Source: Roseibium sp. HPY-6 (GTDB lineage Bacteria > Pseudomonadota > Alphaproteobacteria > Rhizobiales > Stappiaceae). Taken from it: DNA of 64,000 nt. Under the pieces are notes generated by a model. That model ran no database searches, was not told where the DNA came from, and saw only the letters and a program-made list of their open reading frames with translations. The stretch covers positions 1,736,001 to 1,800,000 of the forward strand of contig NZ_JBEWCD010000001.1 in assembly GCF_040530035.1 (NCBI RefSeq), written 5' to 3'. Positions within the stretch are counted from its first letter, which is position 1, and each line of letters starts with the position of its first letter. Below, piece by piece: positions 8,153 to 17,697 of this stretch. The translations under genes and the position numbers were made by a program.

Positions 8153-9049
8153 CATCTTCTGGATATGGCGCACTGGTCCATGGTGGCGGCATTAAAGGAC
8201 CAGGGAACGCTCTCCGCAGCCGCCTCGTCGCTCGGCGTAACGCAATCTGCAGCCACGCAGCGTTTACGCGAAGCCGAAAGGCGTCTCGGCGTTTCGCTGG
8301 CACGCAAACACGGCCGCACGCTTGTTTTGACCGAAGCGGGACAAACCTTGGCCAGCGCAGCAGGCTCGGCCTTACCGGCCCTAAAACAAGCGGAAAGTGA
8401 TGCGATCTGGCAGGGAAAGCGTAATGCCAAGCAGCTCACACTGGCTTTGAGTCACTTCGACTCTCCCGAAATGTCATCCCGGTTGATCAATGTTTGCCAG
8501 ACAGCTCTTCCCGACCATTCCATTCAAATCATGAGAATGACGAGCGAAGGCGTTAGCGGTGCGATATCGGAAGGGATGGCCGATATCGCCCTTGTTCCAG
8601 GGAACCCTGGACGGTCCGCACTGACAACACTTGCCGCCGCCAAGGACCGGCTCGTGGCGATCTTTCCACCCGGAACCGGGCCCACAGCGGCCGAGCTTGC
8701 CCAACCCCTTAACTTTTCCGCCCTGCCTTTCCTGACATATGACCTGCGTCCGGAACCCGGATGGGAGTACGATCGTTTTTTCAATCGCGGAAAGTCCTTT
8801 CCCGGACAAGCCGTCAAGATTGAATCGACGGAGCTGATTTGCCGAATGGTGTCCGATGGCCGCGGGGCCTCCATTCTTCCAAGCCTTTGCGTTGCGATGT
8901 CTTCCCACGTGCAAGGCCTGGAGGTTTCGGAACTTGCCGCGGAACCGATCCTTTTTGAATGGCATCTGCTTCATCGGCCGGAGACTTCCCTCAAGGTGCT
9001 CGAGCAACTGTCAGAAGCGGTCGCAGGCTGGCCCCTTGGCGTGGCATGA
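8150..9049 (+). CDS. LysR-family transcriptional regulator
   Basis: A 299-residue regulator with an N-terminal winged helix (SAAASSLGVTQSAATQRLREAERRLGVSLARK, about residues 20-52) and a periplasmic-binding-protein-like effector domain after residue 90. It is divergent from the 2OG oxygenase, with 96 bases between them and a LysR-box palindrome ending at the start codon. No clear ribosome-binding site precedes the ATG at 8150; a second ATG follows at 8165. It most likely regulates the oxygenase gene in response to its substrate or product; the effector is unknown. Confidence 0.93.
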   Translation: MHLLDMAHWSMVAALKDQGTLSAAASSLGVTQSAATQRLREAERRLGVSLARKHGRTLVLTEAGQTLASAAGSALPALKQAESDAIWQGKRNAKQLTLALSHFDSPEMSSRLINVCQTALPDHSIQIMRMTSEGVSGAISEGMADIALVPGNPGRSALTTLAAAKDRLVAIFPPGTGPTAAELAQPLNFSALPFLTYDLRPEPGWEYDRFFNRGKSFPGQAVKIESTELICRMVSDGRGASILPSLCVAMSSHVQGLEVSELAAEPILFEWHLLHRPETSLKVLEQLSEAVAGWPLGVA

Positions 9050-9306
9050 AGGGGTGCCGCAAGCTGACCGGGAGCGACCGCCGCGGCATCTGGACCGGCG
9101 GCCCGGGCATCAGAATGTGGCTTCAGCCGACAGCTCAAAAACCAGTCATCTCGAAGCAACAGCATCAATGAAACAAATGCAGAATTTAAGTATAAACTCA
9201 AAATAATTAAATATTTAAACGTCACATTTTAGACAAAGGAACAAAATTATAACACCTCAATCAGTTTTTCGGTGTACAGTTGATTCACTGACGATACGGG
9301 GGTCTT

Positions 9307-10338
9307 ATGACAGTACTCATTACCGGCGGCGCCGGATATATTGGTTCGCATTGCTGCGTCGCCTTTCTTCAGGCGGGATATGACATTGTAGTTGTTGATA
9401 ATTTATCCAATTCAAACCGTATGAGCCTTGAACGTATCGAAGCGATAACCGGTCAGAAAATTAAGTGCGAAATTGCTGACATTCGAAATCAGGATAATCT
9501 TGAAAGAATACTTAAGGCCCATAACTGTGAGGCGGTTGTTCACTTTGCGGGTCTGAAGGCTGTCGGCGAATCCACGCAAATACCTCTTGCGTATTATGAG
9601 AACAATGTGGTCGGGACCCATACGCTCCTGTCAGCGATGGCCAATAGCGGCGTGAAACAGATGATTTTTTCATCATCGGCGACTGTCTATGGCGAGCCTC
9701 AGTTTCTGCCCTTGACCGAAGATCATCCAACCAGCGCCGTTAATCCTTACGGACGCACGAAACTGATGATCGAGGAAATGCTGCGTGACGTGGCCGCCAG
9801 CGATCCTCAGTGGCGTTTCGGCATTCTGCGATATTTCAATCCCGTTGGTGCGCACCATAGCGGTCAGATCGGAGAAAACCCGCTCGGCATTCCGAACAAT
9901 CTGATGCCTTTCATCACCCAGGTCGCCGACGGCCGGCGCGAGCAACTGGCTGTTTTCGGCAATGACTATGAGACACGGGATGGAACGGGTGTGCGCGACT
10001 ACATTCATGTGACCGACCTCGTCGAGGGGCATCTGCGCGCTCACGAGGTTCTGGCGTCTGGGTCCGCGAGGTCCAATTGTTTCGCGGTAAACCTGGGAAC
10101 CGGAAACGGATACAGCGTCCTTGAAATGGTGAAAGCCTTCGAACGCGCTTCGAACAAGGAGATCCGTTTTTCCTTTGCGCCACGCCGCGACGGTGATGTT
10201 GCCGAGTGTTACGCCAATACCGAACTTGCCGAAGAGCTGCTGGACTGGAAAGCTGAGCGCGATCTCGACGCCATGTGCCGCGATACCTGGAACTGGGTCT
10301 GTAAAAACCCGCGCGGTTATGAAGCGCCATCCACGTAG
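9307..10338 (+). CDS. galE: UDP-glucose 4-epimerase
   Basis: Interconverts UDP-glucose and UDP-galactose with bound NAD in the cytoplasm. The 343-residue length is standard. The Rossmann motif GGAGYIGSH is at residues 7-15, the catalytic Ser and Tyr are in FSSSATVYG and the YxxxK motif (NPYGRTK, about residues 147-153), and RYFNPVGAH, GDGT-type and RRDGDVAECYA blocks follow as expected. A 257-base AT-rich gap precedes it, so it probably has its own promoter. UDP-galactose is the expected precursor for a galactose-containing polysaccharide, which agrees with the galactoglucan-like EPS locus that begins about 2.3 kb downstream. Confidence 0.97.
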   Translation: MTVLITGGAGYIGSHCCVAFLQAGYDIVVVDNLSNSNRMSLERIEAITGQKIKCEIADIRNQDNLERILKAHNCEAVVHFAGLKAVGESTQIPLAYYENNVVGTHTLLSAMANSGVKQMIFSSSATVYGEPQFLPLTEDHPTSAVNPYGRTKLMIEEMLRDVAASDPQWRFGILRYFNPVGAHHSGQIGENPLGIPNNLMPFITQVADGRREQLAVFGNDYETRDGTGVRDYIHVTDLVEGHLRAHEVLASGSARSNCFAVNLGTGNGYSVLEMVKAFERASNKEIRFSFAPRRDGDVAECYANTELAEELLDWKAERDLDAMCRDTWNWVCKNPRGYEAPST

Positions 10339-10418
10339 TCACCGTCGAAATGTCAGATTGAAAAGCGGCTTATCAGCGAGTGGCTCTGAAAGCCGCTCCG
10401 TAAAGTCTATTCCGCCGT

Positions 10419-11294
10419 TCAATCGTGCAGACCGCCCGCTCCCAAAAGATCAGCCAAGGCCGTTTCGCGCGATGCAAGGATGCCATCACTTACCGTTGCC
10501 AGAACCAGCTTCCGCCGCAAATGCTCGGGCGAAGGCAGGGTTTTGACAGCTCTTGACCTGTATCGTTGAACATCGGGCTCTGGGAGAAGAGTGAATCCAA
10601 GACCGGCCGTGACGCATTCCATGATCGCTTCCAGATTGTCCAGCATCACTGTCCTGGCATTCCTGGGGCGATCATGTACCGCCATTTCGGCAGCGATAAG
10701 CTTACCTATTCCGGTGTCCGGCATGAAATGGAAAAATGTCTGACGCTGTAACAGCCCGCTCAAACCGTCACCGAGAAAGTCCTCCCGTGCGGCGTAAACG
10801 AAAGGCTCCTCTCTAATGATGCGGCCGGACAGCGTCTCGGGAAGCCCATCCGCGTCGGTCACAACGGCAGCGTCAATCTGCCCGTTCGCGACTTTCTTCT
10901 GAAGGACCCTGGAGAGACCTGTTTCAAACTCGAATGCGGCCAGCGGTGCCTTTTCCTGTGCATTGCGGACAAACGCCGGCAGCAGCCTTACCGCTGCGGT
11001 CGTCACGAAGCCTATCCTGAACCGGCCGACCAGAGAACCGGTCGGGCGGCAGATCTCCAAGAGGCTCTCTTCGCGATGCAAAAGCGGGATTGCCTCATTC
11101 ACGATGGACCGGCCGATCGGCGTCAGTCTCGGCGGCCGGACGGAGCGATCGAAAAGGGCAACACCGAGTTCGGATTCAAGCGCTTTGATCTGCATGGAAA
11201 GCGCGGACAGTGTCATGTTGAGCTGTTCTGCCGTTTTGGCAAAGGAGCCTATCCGCGCAACATGCACCAGACTTCTGAGGGACCGCGTCTGCAT
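10419..11294 (-). CDS. LysR-family transcriptional regulator
   Basis: A 291-residue LysR protein. The helix-turn-helix is at about residues 15-50 (SFAKTAEQLNMTLSALSMQIKALESELGVALFDRS), followed by a two-lobed effector domain (GRFRIGFVTTAAVRLLPAF). It is divergent from the acyl-CoA dehydrogenase gene with 96 bases between the start codons, and a palindrome with the T-N11-A shape lies in that gap, so regulation of the dehydrogenase is the natural reading. The start ATG gives a standard N-terminus. Confidence 0.93.
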   Translation of the reverse strand: MQTRSLRSLVHVARIGSFAKTAEQLNMTLSALSMQIKALESELGVALFDRSVRPPRLTPIGRSIVNEAIPLLHREESLLEICRPTGSLVGRFRIGFVTTAAVRLLPAFVRNAQEKAPLAAFEFETGLSRVLQKKVANGQIDAAVVTDADGLPETLSGRIIREEPFVYAAREDFLGDGLSGLLQRQTFFHFMPDTGIGKLIAAEMAVHDRPRNARTVMLDNLEAIMECVTAGLGFTLLPEPDVQRYRSRAVKTLPSPEHLRRKLVLATVSDGILASRETALADLLGAGGLHD

Positions 11295-11308
11295 AAATTA
11301 AAACTTCC

Positions 11309-11323
11309 TGTATTTGATATACA
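11309..11323. promoter_or_regulatory. LysR-box palindrome between lysR and acyl-CoA dehydrogenase
   Basis: TGTAT, TTGAT, ATACA: perfect 5-bp arms with a 5-base centre, i.e. the T-N11-A form. It lies 15 bases upstream of the LysR start and 68 bases upstream of the dehydrogenase start, the usual position for a shared LysR site. Confidence 0.55.
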
Positions 11324-11390
11324 TTTTTATTCGATTGTACTGAATTTTAACAGGCGTATCCTCACGGAAACGTTATCAAAGGCACTCGTC

Positions 11391-12608
11391 ATGACACATC
11401 CGCTCGTAAGCGTCGCAAAAGAACTGTCCCGGGGTTTCGAAAAGCGCGCAGCCAGGTGGGACGCGGCACGCACTTATTGTTGGCAGAATGTCGGCGAATT
11501 GGCGGACGCCGGTATCATGGGCATGTCGATACCAAAGGCCCATGGTGGCCTAGGCGCTGAGTACCTCGACGTTGCGATGGTGGTGGAGGAAATCGCACGG
11601 TCCTGCACGCTCACGGCACGTATCGTCGTGGAAGCAAATATGGGCGGCATCAGTGCCGTCATGGGGTATGGCACGGACGAACAAAAGGCATTTTGCGCAC
11701 CCCATGTTCTTGCGGGAGACAAACCCGCCATCTGCATAACGGAGCCGGAAGCCGGGAGTGCTGCGACCGAAATGCAGACAACTGCGCGCAAACGCGGCGG
11801 CAAATACATCCTCAACGGAACCAAGCACTGGATCACCGGCGGCGGCGTCTCCAAACTCCATCTCGTTTTCGCGCGCGTGCTGGATGAAAGCGGCGAGGAA
11901 CAAGGTATCGGCGGTTTCATCCTCTTCGCCGATCCGGCGAAGGGAAAAACACCTGCCGGGTTCAGGGTGACAGCTCGGGAAAACACGATGGGTCTCTGCG
12001 GCATGCCTGAGGCAGAGCTGCAATTCGACAATGTTGAAATCGACGAAAAATGGTTGTTGAACCCGCCATCGGGCCTGAAACACGGCTTTGCCGACCTGAT
12101 GAATGCCTACAATTCTCAACGCGTTGGCGCTGCGGCGGTCGCCCTTGGCGTCGCAGCCGGCGCGCTTGAACATGCAAAGAAACACCTGCTTGAGCGCCAG
12201 CAATTCGGTCGACCGCTGGCTGAATTCCAGGGTCTGCAGTGGATGCTCGCGGATATGGACACCCAGCTTCACGCAGCGCGCTTGCTGGTGCACGAAGCCG
12301 CGTGCTCACGAGGTCCGGGCGGGAGCAGGTATCCGGATATGACAATGGCTGCCCGGGCAAAGCTTTTTACATCGGAAATGGCGATCAAAGTGGTCAACGA
12401 TGCTTTGCAAATGTTCGGCGCGCGCGGTTATAGCGACAAGGAACCACTGGAACGCATGTACCGGGACGTCAGGATGTTCACCATCGGAGGCGGCACGACC
12501 CAGATCCTGCGCACACAGATCGCCGGGAATATCCTTGGCATCAAAACGCCGCAGACGCGGGACGGTTACACACGCATCTCGCAGTCGATGCCACTTGCGG
12601 CAGAATGA
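11391..12608 (+). CDS. acyl-CoA dehydrogenase family protein
   Basis: A 405-residue FAD enzyme that should introduce an alpha-beta double bond into an acyl-CoA thioester. Family blocks: ITEPEAGSAATEM (N-terminal signature), ILNGTKHWITGGG, the C-terminal flavin-binding helix (RQQFGRPLAEFQGLQWMLADM), LQMFGARGYSDKEPLERMYRDVRMF and GGGTTQILR. In the last motif Gly stands where short- and medium-chain enzymes have the catalytic Glu (EGT), so the base, if any, must be elsewhere, as in isovaleryl-CoA-type enzymes. The open frame extends upstream, but the ATG at 11391 (MTHPLVSV) gives the family N-terminus; the longer version would overlap the divergent LysR gene. Substrate unknown. Confidence 0.9.
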   Translation: MTHPLVSVAKELSRGFEKRAARWDAARTYCWQNVGELADAGIMGMSIPKAHGGLGAEYLDVAMVVEEIARSCTLTARIVVEANMGGISAVMGYGTDEQKAFCAPHVLAGDKPAICITEPEAGSAATEMQTTARKRGGKYILNGTKHWITGGGVSKLHLVFARVLDESGEEQGIGGFILFADPAKGKTPAGFRVTARENTMGLCGMPEAELQFDNVEIDEKWLLNPPSGLKHGFADLMNAYNSQRVGAAAVALGVAAGALEHAKKHLLERQQFGRPLAEFQGLQWMLADMDTQLHAARLLVHEAACSRGPGGSRYPDMTMAARAKLFTSEMAIKVVNDALQMFGARGYSDKEPLERMYRDVRMFTIGGGTTQILRTQIAGNILGIKTPQTRDGYTRISQSMPLAAE

Positions 12609-12679
12609 TTGCTCCGACAAGCCGGCCTTGTCTGGAACCCAAACTGAATGTCCAGCCGGTTTGATCGCTTGATACTTGT

Positions 12680-13495
12680 CTAAGCGCTCAAATCCTGAAA
12701 AACGCGCACATTGCGGACAGTTGTCGCCGCTCCTTCGACATCACCGTCGTTTTTGCCGGCAAAGGGAGCAACGGCATTGCTGAACAATAGCATGGCCGGC
12801 GTGTGCGCAAAGGTGTTCTCAATGTCGAAGACATCCAGATCATCGACAAAGAACCGGAATTCATTTTCGGTCCAAAGCATCGCGTAGCGATGGAACCCTT
12901 CGGCAAGCTGGTTCTCTGACCGGTAAGTCGCTGCGAGCACGATCTTTTCAGGCTTCCAGCGTCTTGCGGACACCTGGACAATGTTCGGATACTTGACTTC
13001 GGCGATGTCCAGCTCGAACTGGGTATCACCCTGCAACGACCGGTCGGAGACCATCCAGAACGCATTGTTGACACCCCCCTCGCTGGCAATGCGCATTTCA
13101 CATTCGAAATACCCATAGGTCTGTCGGAATGACCGTGTACGAATGTAGCCGCCGGTAAAGGGCCGCTTCGGATCGCTCTGATGACCGAGTTCAAGATCCA
13201 GCTCACCGTCTTCAATGACGACATTACGGGGGTAACGCATCGTCTTGTGCTGATGTCCGCCGCGCTTGAGTGCTTCCCACGTGGTCTGAAATGCGACGGG
13301 ATCGTCAAACTCGTCCTGGAACGAAAGCTTCCAGTCTCCATTGGAACGCGCCAGCGGCGCAGGCAGCGCACCGCCGGAAAAGGCAGAAAGCGGCTGCGGT
13401 CTTGTAAGCGCCGCAGCGGCAACAAACCCGCCCGCCGCCGCCGCGAAGAAGCGGCGGCGGCTGAGAGAGGGACACGGCAAGGTCTTAAGGAACAT
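12680..13495 (-). CDS. glycoside hydrolase family 16 protein with Tat-type signal peptide
   Basis: A 271-residue exported beta-glycanase. An SRRRFFAAAAGGFVAAA signal with twin arginines lies at residues 12-28, followed by a GH16 jelly-roll domain beginning WKLSFQDEFDD. The catalytic ExDxxE motif reads ELDIAE near residue 160, with the nucleophile and acid/base glutamates intact. Family members cut beta-1,3 or beta-1,3-1,4 glucans and related galactans. It is the last gene of the left EPS operon, five bases after the pyruvyltransferase stop, so it probably trims or releases the polysaccharide made by this locus, much as rhizobial ExoK and ExsH do for succinoglycan. Confidence 0.9.
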   Translation of the reverse strand: MFLKTLPCPSLSRRRFFAAAAGGFVAAAALTRPQPLSAFSGGALPAPLARSNGDWKLSFQDEFDDPVAFQTTWEALKRGGHQHKTMRYPRNVVIEDGELDLELGHQSDPKRPFTGGYIRTRSFRQTYGYFECEMRIASEGGVNNAFWMVSDRSLQGDTQFELDIAEVKYPNIVQVSARRWKPEKIVLAATYRSENQLAEGFHRYAMLWTENEFRFFVDDLDVFDIENTFAHTPAMLLFSNAVAPFAGKNDGDVEGAATTVRNVRVFQDLSA

Positions 13496-13500
13496 GTCCG

Positions 13501-14844
13501 TTAGCTGGCCAGTTTTGCCTTCGGTTTCGGATTTTTCAGATCGCGCAGCGCCAGTTCCAGTTTCCAGGCCCTGTCGCGAAGCGTCTGAATTTCGTCGGTC
13601 ATGTACCCGACTTCGTCCTGGAACCAGTTGGTGACTTCGCCCAGATTCTGGTCCGTCTGAACAAGGTTCGGTTTTTCCAGCGCCTTTTTCGGCGGAGCTG
13701 CAACGGGCTTTACCAGGACATGGTTCAAACCATTTTCCGTCAGGAACCGATGGTATTCTGCGTAGTTCAACCTGTAGACGTGCTGCACTTTGGAGAAGTC
13801 GGCCTTTTCGAAGATGTTCTCAAGGTTGATCGGCATATAGTCCTCAACCTCGACGGAAGGGATTGCGAACAGTGTTGAAAGTTCGCGAATACGCGAATCG
13901 TAGGTAAAGAAGACCGCCGGAATGCCCTGGTGAAGACCAATCACGTTGCCATGCAGGCGGAAACCGACCAATGCATCGACATTCTCTTTCGCATCCGCAG
14001 CCCATTCGTCCACGTCGAAAAACGCCTGCATCCGGTCGCTGACCAGCGCTTCGACATCTTTATCTCCCTGGAGATTGTACTTTCCAAGGATGGATTTGAT
14101 GTGCTTTTGCTTGGCCTCACCGGTCTCGAAGATCGCAAGGGTTTCTTCACGCTCACCTTGCGAATAGAGCCGATTTACCGACCGTTGCGCGACAGCCTTG
14201 ATCAGGGCTCGCTGCATCCGGTTGGTCTTTGTCGCGTTCGACGCATAGTCTGCAGACAAATACCTGTTGAGCGTAAGGCCGACCCGCGCATTTGCCGGAT
14301 CAATCGGTTTGATCTCGATCGACGGGCTCAGATTGCGGTAAAAACTGGGGCAGCCGATAATGCGGATATTCTTGATGCCGATATCGTTGAAGACTTCAGC
14401 ACTATAGACGCCGCGAACGCCGATCGTTTCGCATTTGTCGGCGATAATTTTCCAGGCTTCGACGCTGCCTTTCGGAAGTTCCAGCTTCTTGTACTTGGCG
14501 GCCTGCGCACCAACGCCGATCGGAACGATCGGACCCTTCAGCTTCTTGAGCAGCGGCACGACATTGCCGATGTCCACCGTTTCGGTCAGATAGTTCGATC
14601 CACGCACGACGGTGGCGTCATAATCCTCTTTCGGCCACAGCTTCTCGTCGCCTGCATGGGAGAATTGGAGGTTCTTGATCTGGTCATACGCGAGCGCTTT
14701 CAGCATCGCGTCATAAACGAGAACGTCGCCCGTGTTGATGCCGCCACGGGCAAATGCCGACAACGGATCGTCAATCTTTAAAAAAGCGGATTTGTTTCCG
14801 GGTTTAACGGCTGCGCCGCCATTTAATACGAAGAGCCTTTTCAT
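13501..14844 (-). CDS. polysaccharide pyruvyl transferase family protein (copy 1)
   Basis: A 447-residue cytoplasmic enzyme of the family that adds pyruvate ketals from phosphoenolpyruvate to sugar residues. Visible blocks: GGINTGDVLVYDAMLKAL, VVRGSNYLTE, IVPIGVGAQA, GVRGVYSAEVFNDIGIKNIRIIGCPS, and LVGFRLHGNVIGLHQGIPAVFFTYDSRIREL. The last 60 residues form a probable coiled coil. It is a paralogue of the product at 19457-20647, sharing the RGSNY, GxRGxY, RIIGCP, RLHGN and FTYDSR motifs. The start chosen is the ATG at 14844 after GGAAGGTG; the frame has an earlier start ten codons upstream. Pyruvylation is a known decoration of galactoglucan. Confidence 0.88.
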   Translation of the reverse strand: MKRLFVLNGGAAVKPGNKSAFLKIDDPLSAFARGGINTGDVLVYDAMLKALAYDQIKNLQFSHAGDEKLWPKEDYDATVVRGSNYLTETVDIGNVVPLLKKLKGPIVPIGVGAQAAKYKKLELPKGSVEAWKIIADKCETIGVRGVYSAEVFNDIGIKNIRIIGCPSFYRNLSPSIEIKPIDPANARVGLTLNRYLSADYASNATKTNRMQRALIKAVAQRSVNRLYSQGEREETLAIFETGEAKQKHIKSILGKYNLQGDKDVEALVSDRMQAFFDVDEWAADAKENVDALVGFRLHGNVIGLHQGIPAVFFTYDSRIRELSTLFAIPSVEVEDYMPINLENIFEKADFSKVQHVYRLNYAEYHRFLTENGLNHVLVKPVAAPPKKALEKPNLVQTDQNLGEVTNWFQDEVGYMTDEIQTLRDRAWKLELALRDLKNPKPKAKLAS

Positions 14845-14886
14845 GCGATCTGCACCTTCCAGAATTTGGGCCAAAGCGCCCTTCAG

Positions 14887-17697
14887 TTAACGGGCTGTGG
14901 TTTGCCGGCCTGATTGCCGCCACGCGAGGTCACTTCCGGTGTCTCCGCTCGCCGCAGGCGCATTGGCCGTCTTGCCAGACGATGCGACGGCAACCTTGGT
15001 TCGCCGAATGGTTTGAAGACGTTCTGGAAACCAGGTGTGCAGCTGTCTGAGAAACGGCTGCAGGTTCTTGTCCCAGTTCCGGTCATTCGCTCTCGCGATT
15101 GCGCGCTCAGAGAGTTTTTTCAAGGCATTCGGCGACTTGCCGATGGCCTCGAGCACATGCGTCAGATCGTGCGTGGCGACGCCATCGTCGTCCGATCTGA
15201 GTAGGATACCGTCGACCTTGTGGTCAATGAGTTCTGACACCGCGCCGACATTGGTTGCGATCGGCACGCAGCCAAGCCGCTGCGCCTCGATGATTGACAG
15301 TGGCGCTCCCTCCCACCTGGAAGGGAGAACGAATACATCCGCCCAGGCAAAAAGCTTGCTAAGGCGCCGACTGTCATAGACCGGTGCTTCGACACGGATA
15401 CCGACATCGGCAAACCGGTCCTTCCAGGATCCGCCAGCCCCTGAGTCCATTACGTCGGAACCGACGATCCGCCAGTCGATCGCAACGCCATTGCGTTTCA
15501 GCGTTCTGGCCGCCGCGAAGATGCGTTCAATGCCCTTCTGGCGGTCCAGACGCCCCAGGAACAACGCCTTCAAGGGCCCTTCCCGGTCCTGCCTGCGCGC
15601 CGCAGTCAGGCGCTTGACGTCTTCCGGCGACATCGGATAGCCGGCTGCGTTCGGAATGTGGAGGAGTTTTGCACTCGGTACACCCATTCCATGAAGCCAC
15701 TCTGCCATGTCCCGCGAACATGTGAGGACACTGTCGTAAATGTGCTCGTAGGCAAGTGTCAGGTAGGGATGGCCTGCGGCGCGGCCCATTTCCGACGCGT
15801 CAAGCACATGCACGTAGTTCACGATCTTCACACCGCGACGCCGGAGTTCGCCGAAAACGGCATTTGCCGGCGCAAGCTGATTGTTGACGATGACATCGAG
15901 ACCCGACAAAAACCCGAGAATTTCTTCCGAGCGCGCGTTCTCGTCGTGACCCATCAAAATGTCGTGCCCCGAAAACATGTTCGGGCCGCCCCAAAGCGGA
16001 TAATCGTCGGCTAGAAAGTTGATACTGTCGAATATCCCGTCATTGTCGGGAATGCGATTGTAGACCGGTTTGCCGAATACAAAGAGATGGACCTCACAGC
16101 CTGCGTTTTTCAGCACCCGTGCGGTGGCGTAAGCCACTTTCTCGACACCGCCGAAAGTCGCAATCGGAAGCAGAAGCCCCACCCGAAGCGGACCGCCCTC
16201 TGTTGCCAGCCGCGGCATGATCGGCGAAGCACCCAGGGAGTGGCGCAGGAACTCGTAGTACTTGCTGCGATCCGGAAAATAGGCAGACCGCCATATCCAA
16301 CGTTTATCCGCGCCGGTTTTGTAACCGGAATCGCGCAACGCCCCCAACGTGGCCAGAAGGCTGTTGGTGGAGGAAAGAGCGGTGCCTTGAATGTCTTCAG
16401 CTGAAAACGGTCCACGAACAACGATTTCCGCAATTTTCGGGGAGGGCTGGGGCTTTCTGAGTGTCCTCACCCAGTCGTCGGATTTGTCCGCGACGCATTG
16501 CTGCAAAATACCGAGCGAACAGATCCAGCCGAGCGGCCGCTTGGCAAGCTCCTTGCCTTCTTCAAGGGTCTCGACCTCAACGCCCAACTTATCCTTGTCA
16601 CTCTCGAAACGGATCGCCACGAAATGGTGAGACTGGGACAGGCGCTCGCCGAGCCACAGGATATTGTGGAGCAGTCCGAAGCCCTTCAACGCATCACGAT
16701 GCGCAGGCGACATCCAGAGCCAGAACGGCGGCACCCCAAAGGTCTCAGGCTCTGTTTGTGCGGCCCAGAACATCTTTACGAATTCTTCGAAGCCGCGCTT
16801 TTCGTGCGGAACGACGGGATCTGTGAATAGATCGACCAGATAGGAGTCAGTCCCGAATGCGACGTAGCGTGGGGTCTCTTCGTGTTCCCAGCGCAACAGC
16901 GTATCCGCTGAAAACAGCTTTTTGTGCTTCGTCCTGATGTATCCGAGGATGCTCTCGCGTCTCCGGTTGGAATCGCGCAGCATGCTTTCGGCCCGCTGTC
17001 TGTACTCGAACCCGAAAAACGGGTGATTAGCGCCCTTGAAGCCGAGAGAGATGGCCTGTAGCCAGAATTCCCAGTCCTCGAAACCGGATTTCATGGTTTC
17101 GTCGAATCTGACCCCGGCATCGAGCATGGACCTCGACACAAGGCTGCCAGCCTCGCAGATATTGTCGAATGTGACATGCAGCAGCCGCGAGTACTGCGCG
17201 GTGTAGTTTCCGTTCCACTCAATGCCGAATTTGTCTATGTTTGGGTAGATCCAGTCTATCCCTTTGTTTGCACGCATGTATTCCAGAAGAACGCGCATCG
17301 CTGAAGATGTGATGCGATTGTCGGCATCCAGAAAGTAGACAGCCTCAAGATCGCTGAAGGTGCGAAGAGAGAACTCGATGCCATAGTTGCGTGCCGAGCT
17401 CAGCCCACCATTCGGCTTTCTCAAGTAATAGACGTTGTCATGCGCAAGGGCGTATGCCTGTCCGACTTGAGCCGTTTCCGGATAAGGACAGCCATCGTCG
17501 ACAATAACAACGGCAACGTTGAACGGCGCTTCCTGCGACAGCGCTGAATCAACGGCCTCAGACAAGAGCACCGAGTGTTTGAAAACCGGTATGAGAATAG
17601 CGATTGTCGCCGAGGGCTTTTCGGAACTTCCAAACCGTGCATAGCGCACATTCGGATGATCCTGTCCTGGTTCTGTTGGACGCAACATTGTCGTCAT
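14887..17697 (-). CDS. two-domain glycosyltransferase (GT2 plus GT4)
   Basis: A 936-residue cytoplasmic enzyme with two transferase domains. Residues about 30-280 are GT2: AILIPVFKHS, VVIVDDGCPYPET, GGLSSARNYGIE, FLDADNRIT as the DxD-type metal motif, and SGFEDWEFWLQA. After a linker of about 200 residues, residues 520-880 are GT4: RVGLLLPIATFGGVEKVAYATARVL, LFLGRLDRQKGIERI, and WEGAPLSIIEAQRLGCVPIATNVGAVSEL with the Glu pair typical of GT-B enzymes. A disordered tail follows. It overlaps the upstream gene by four bases (ATGA), so translation is coupled. Such fusions usually build two consecutive linkages of a repeat unit. Confidence 0.92.
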   Translation of the reverse strand: MTTMLRPTEPGQDHPNVRYARFGSSEKPSATIAILIPVFKHSVLLSEAVDSALSQEAPFNVAVVIVDDGCPYPETAQVGQAYALAHDNVYYLRKPNGGLSSARNYGIEFSLRTFSDLEAVYFLDADNRITSSAMRVLLEYMRANKGIDWIYPNIDKFGIEWNGNYTAQYSRLLHVTFDNICEAGSLVSRSMLDAGVRFDETMKSGFEDWEFWLQAISLGFKGANHPFFGFEYRQRAESMLRDSNRRRESILGYIRTKHKKLFSADTLLRWEHEETPRYVAFGTDSYLVDLFTDPVVPHEKRGFEEFVKMFWAAQTEPETFGVPPFWLWMSPAHRDALKGFGLLHNILWLGERLSQSHHFVAIRFESDKDKLGVEVETLEEGKELAKRPLGWICSLGILQQCVADKSDDWVRTLRKPQPSPKIAEIVVRGPFSAEDIQGTALSSTNSLLATLGALRDSGYKTGADKRWIWRSAYFPDRSKYYEFLRHSLGASPIMPRLATEGGPLRVGLLLPIATFGGVEKVAYATARVLKNAGCEVHLFVFGKPVYNRIPDNDGIFDSINFLADDYPLWGGPNMFSGHDILMGHDENARSEEILGFLSGLDVIVNNQLAPANAVFGELRRRGVKIVNYVHVLDASEMGRAAGHPYLTLAYEHIYDSVLTCSRDMAEWLHGMGVPSAKLLHIPNAAGYPMSPEDVKRLTAARRQDREGPLKALFLGRLDRQKGIERIFAAARTLKRNGVAIDWRIVGSDVMDSGAGGSWKDRFADVGIRVEAPVYDSRRLSKLFAWADVFVLPSRWEGAPLSIIEAQRLGCVPIATNVGAVSELIDHKVDGILLRSDDDGVATHDLTHVLEAIGKSPNALKKLSERAIARANDRNWDKNLQPFLRQLHTWFPERLQTIRRTKVAVASSGKTANAPAASGDTGSDLAWRQSGRQTTAR

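Noticed and set aside
11076..11390. Long upstream extension of the acyl-CoA dehydrogenase frame
   Set aside because: It overlaps the divergent LysR gene and the added residues match nothing; the family N-terminus begins at 11391.
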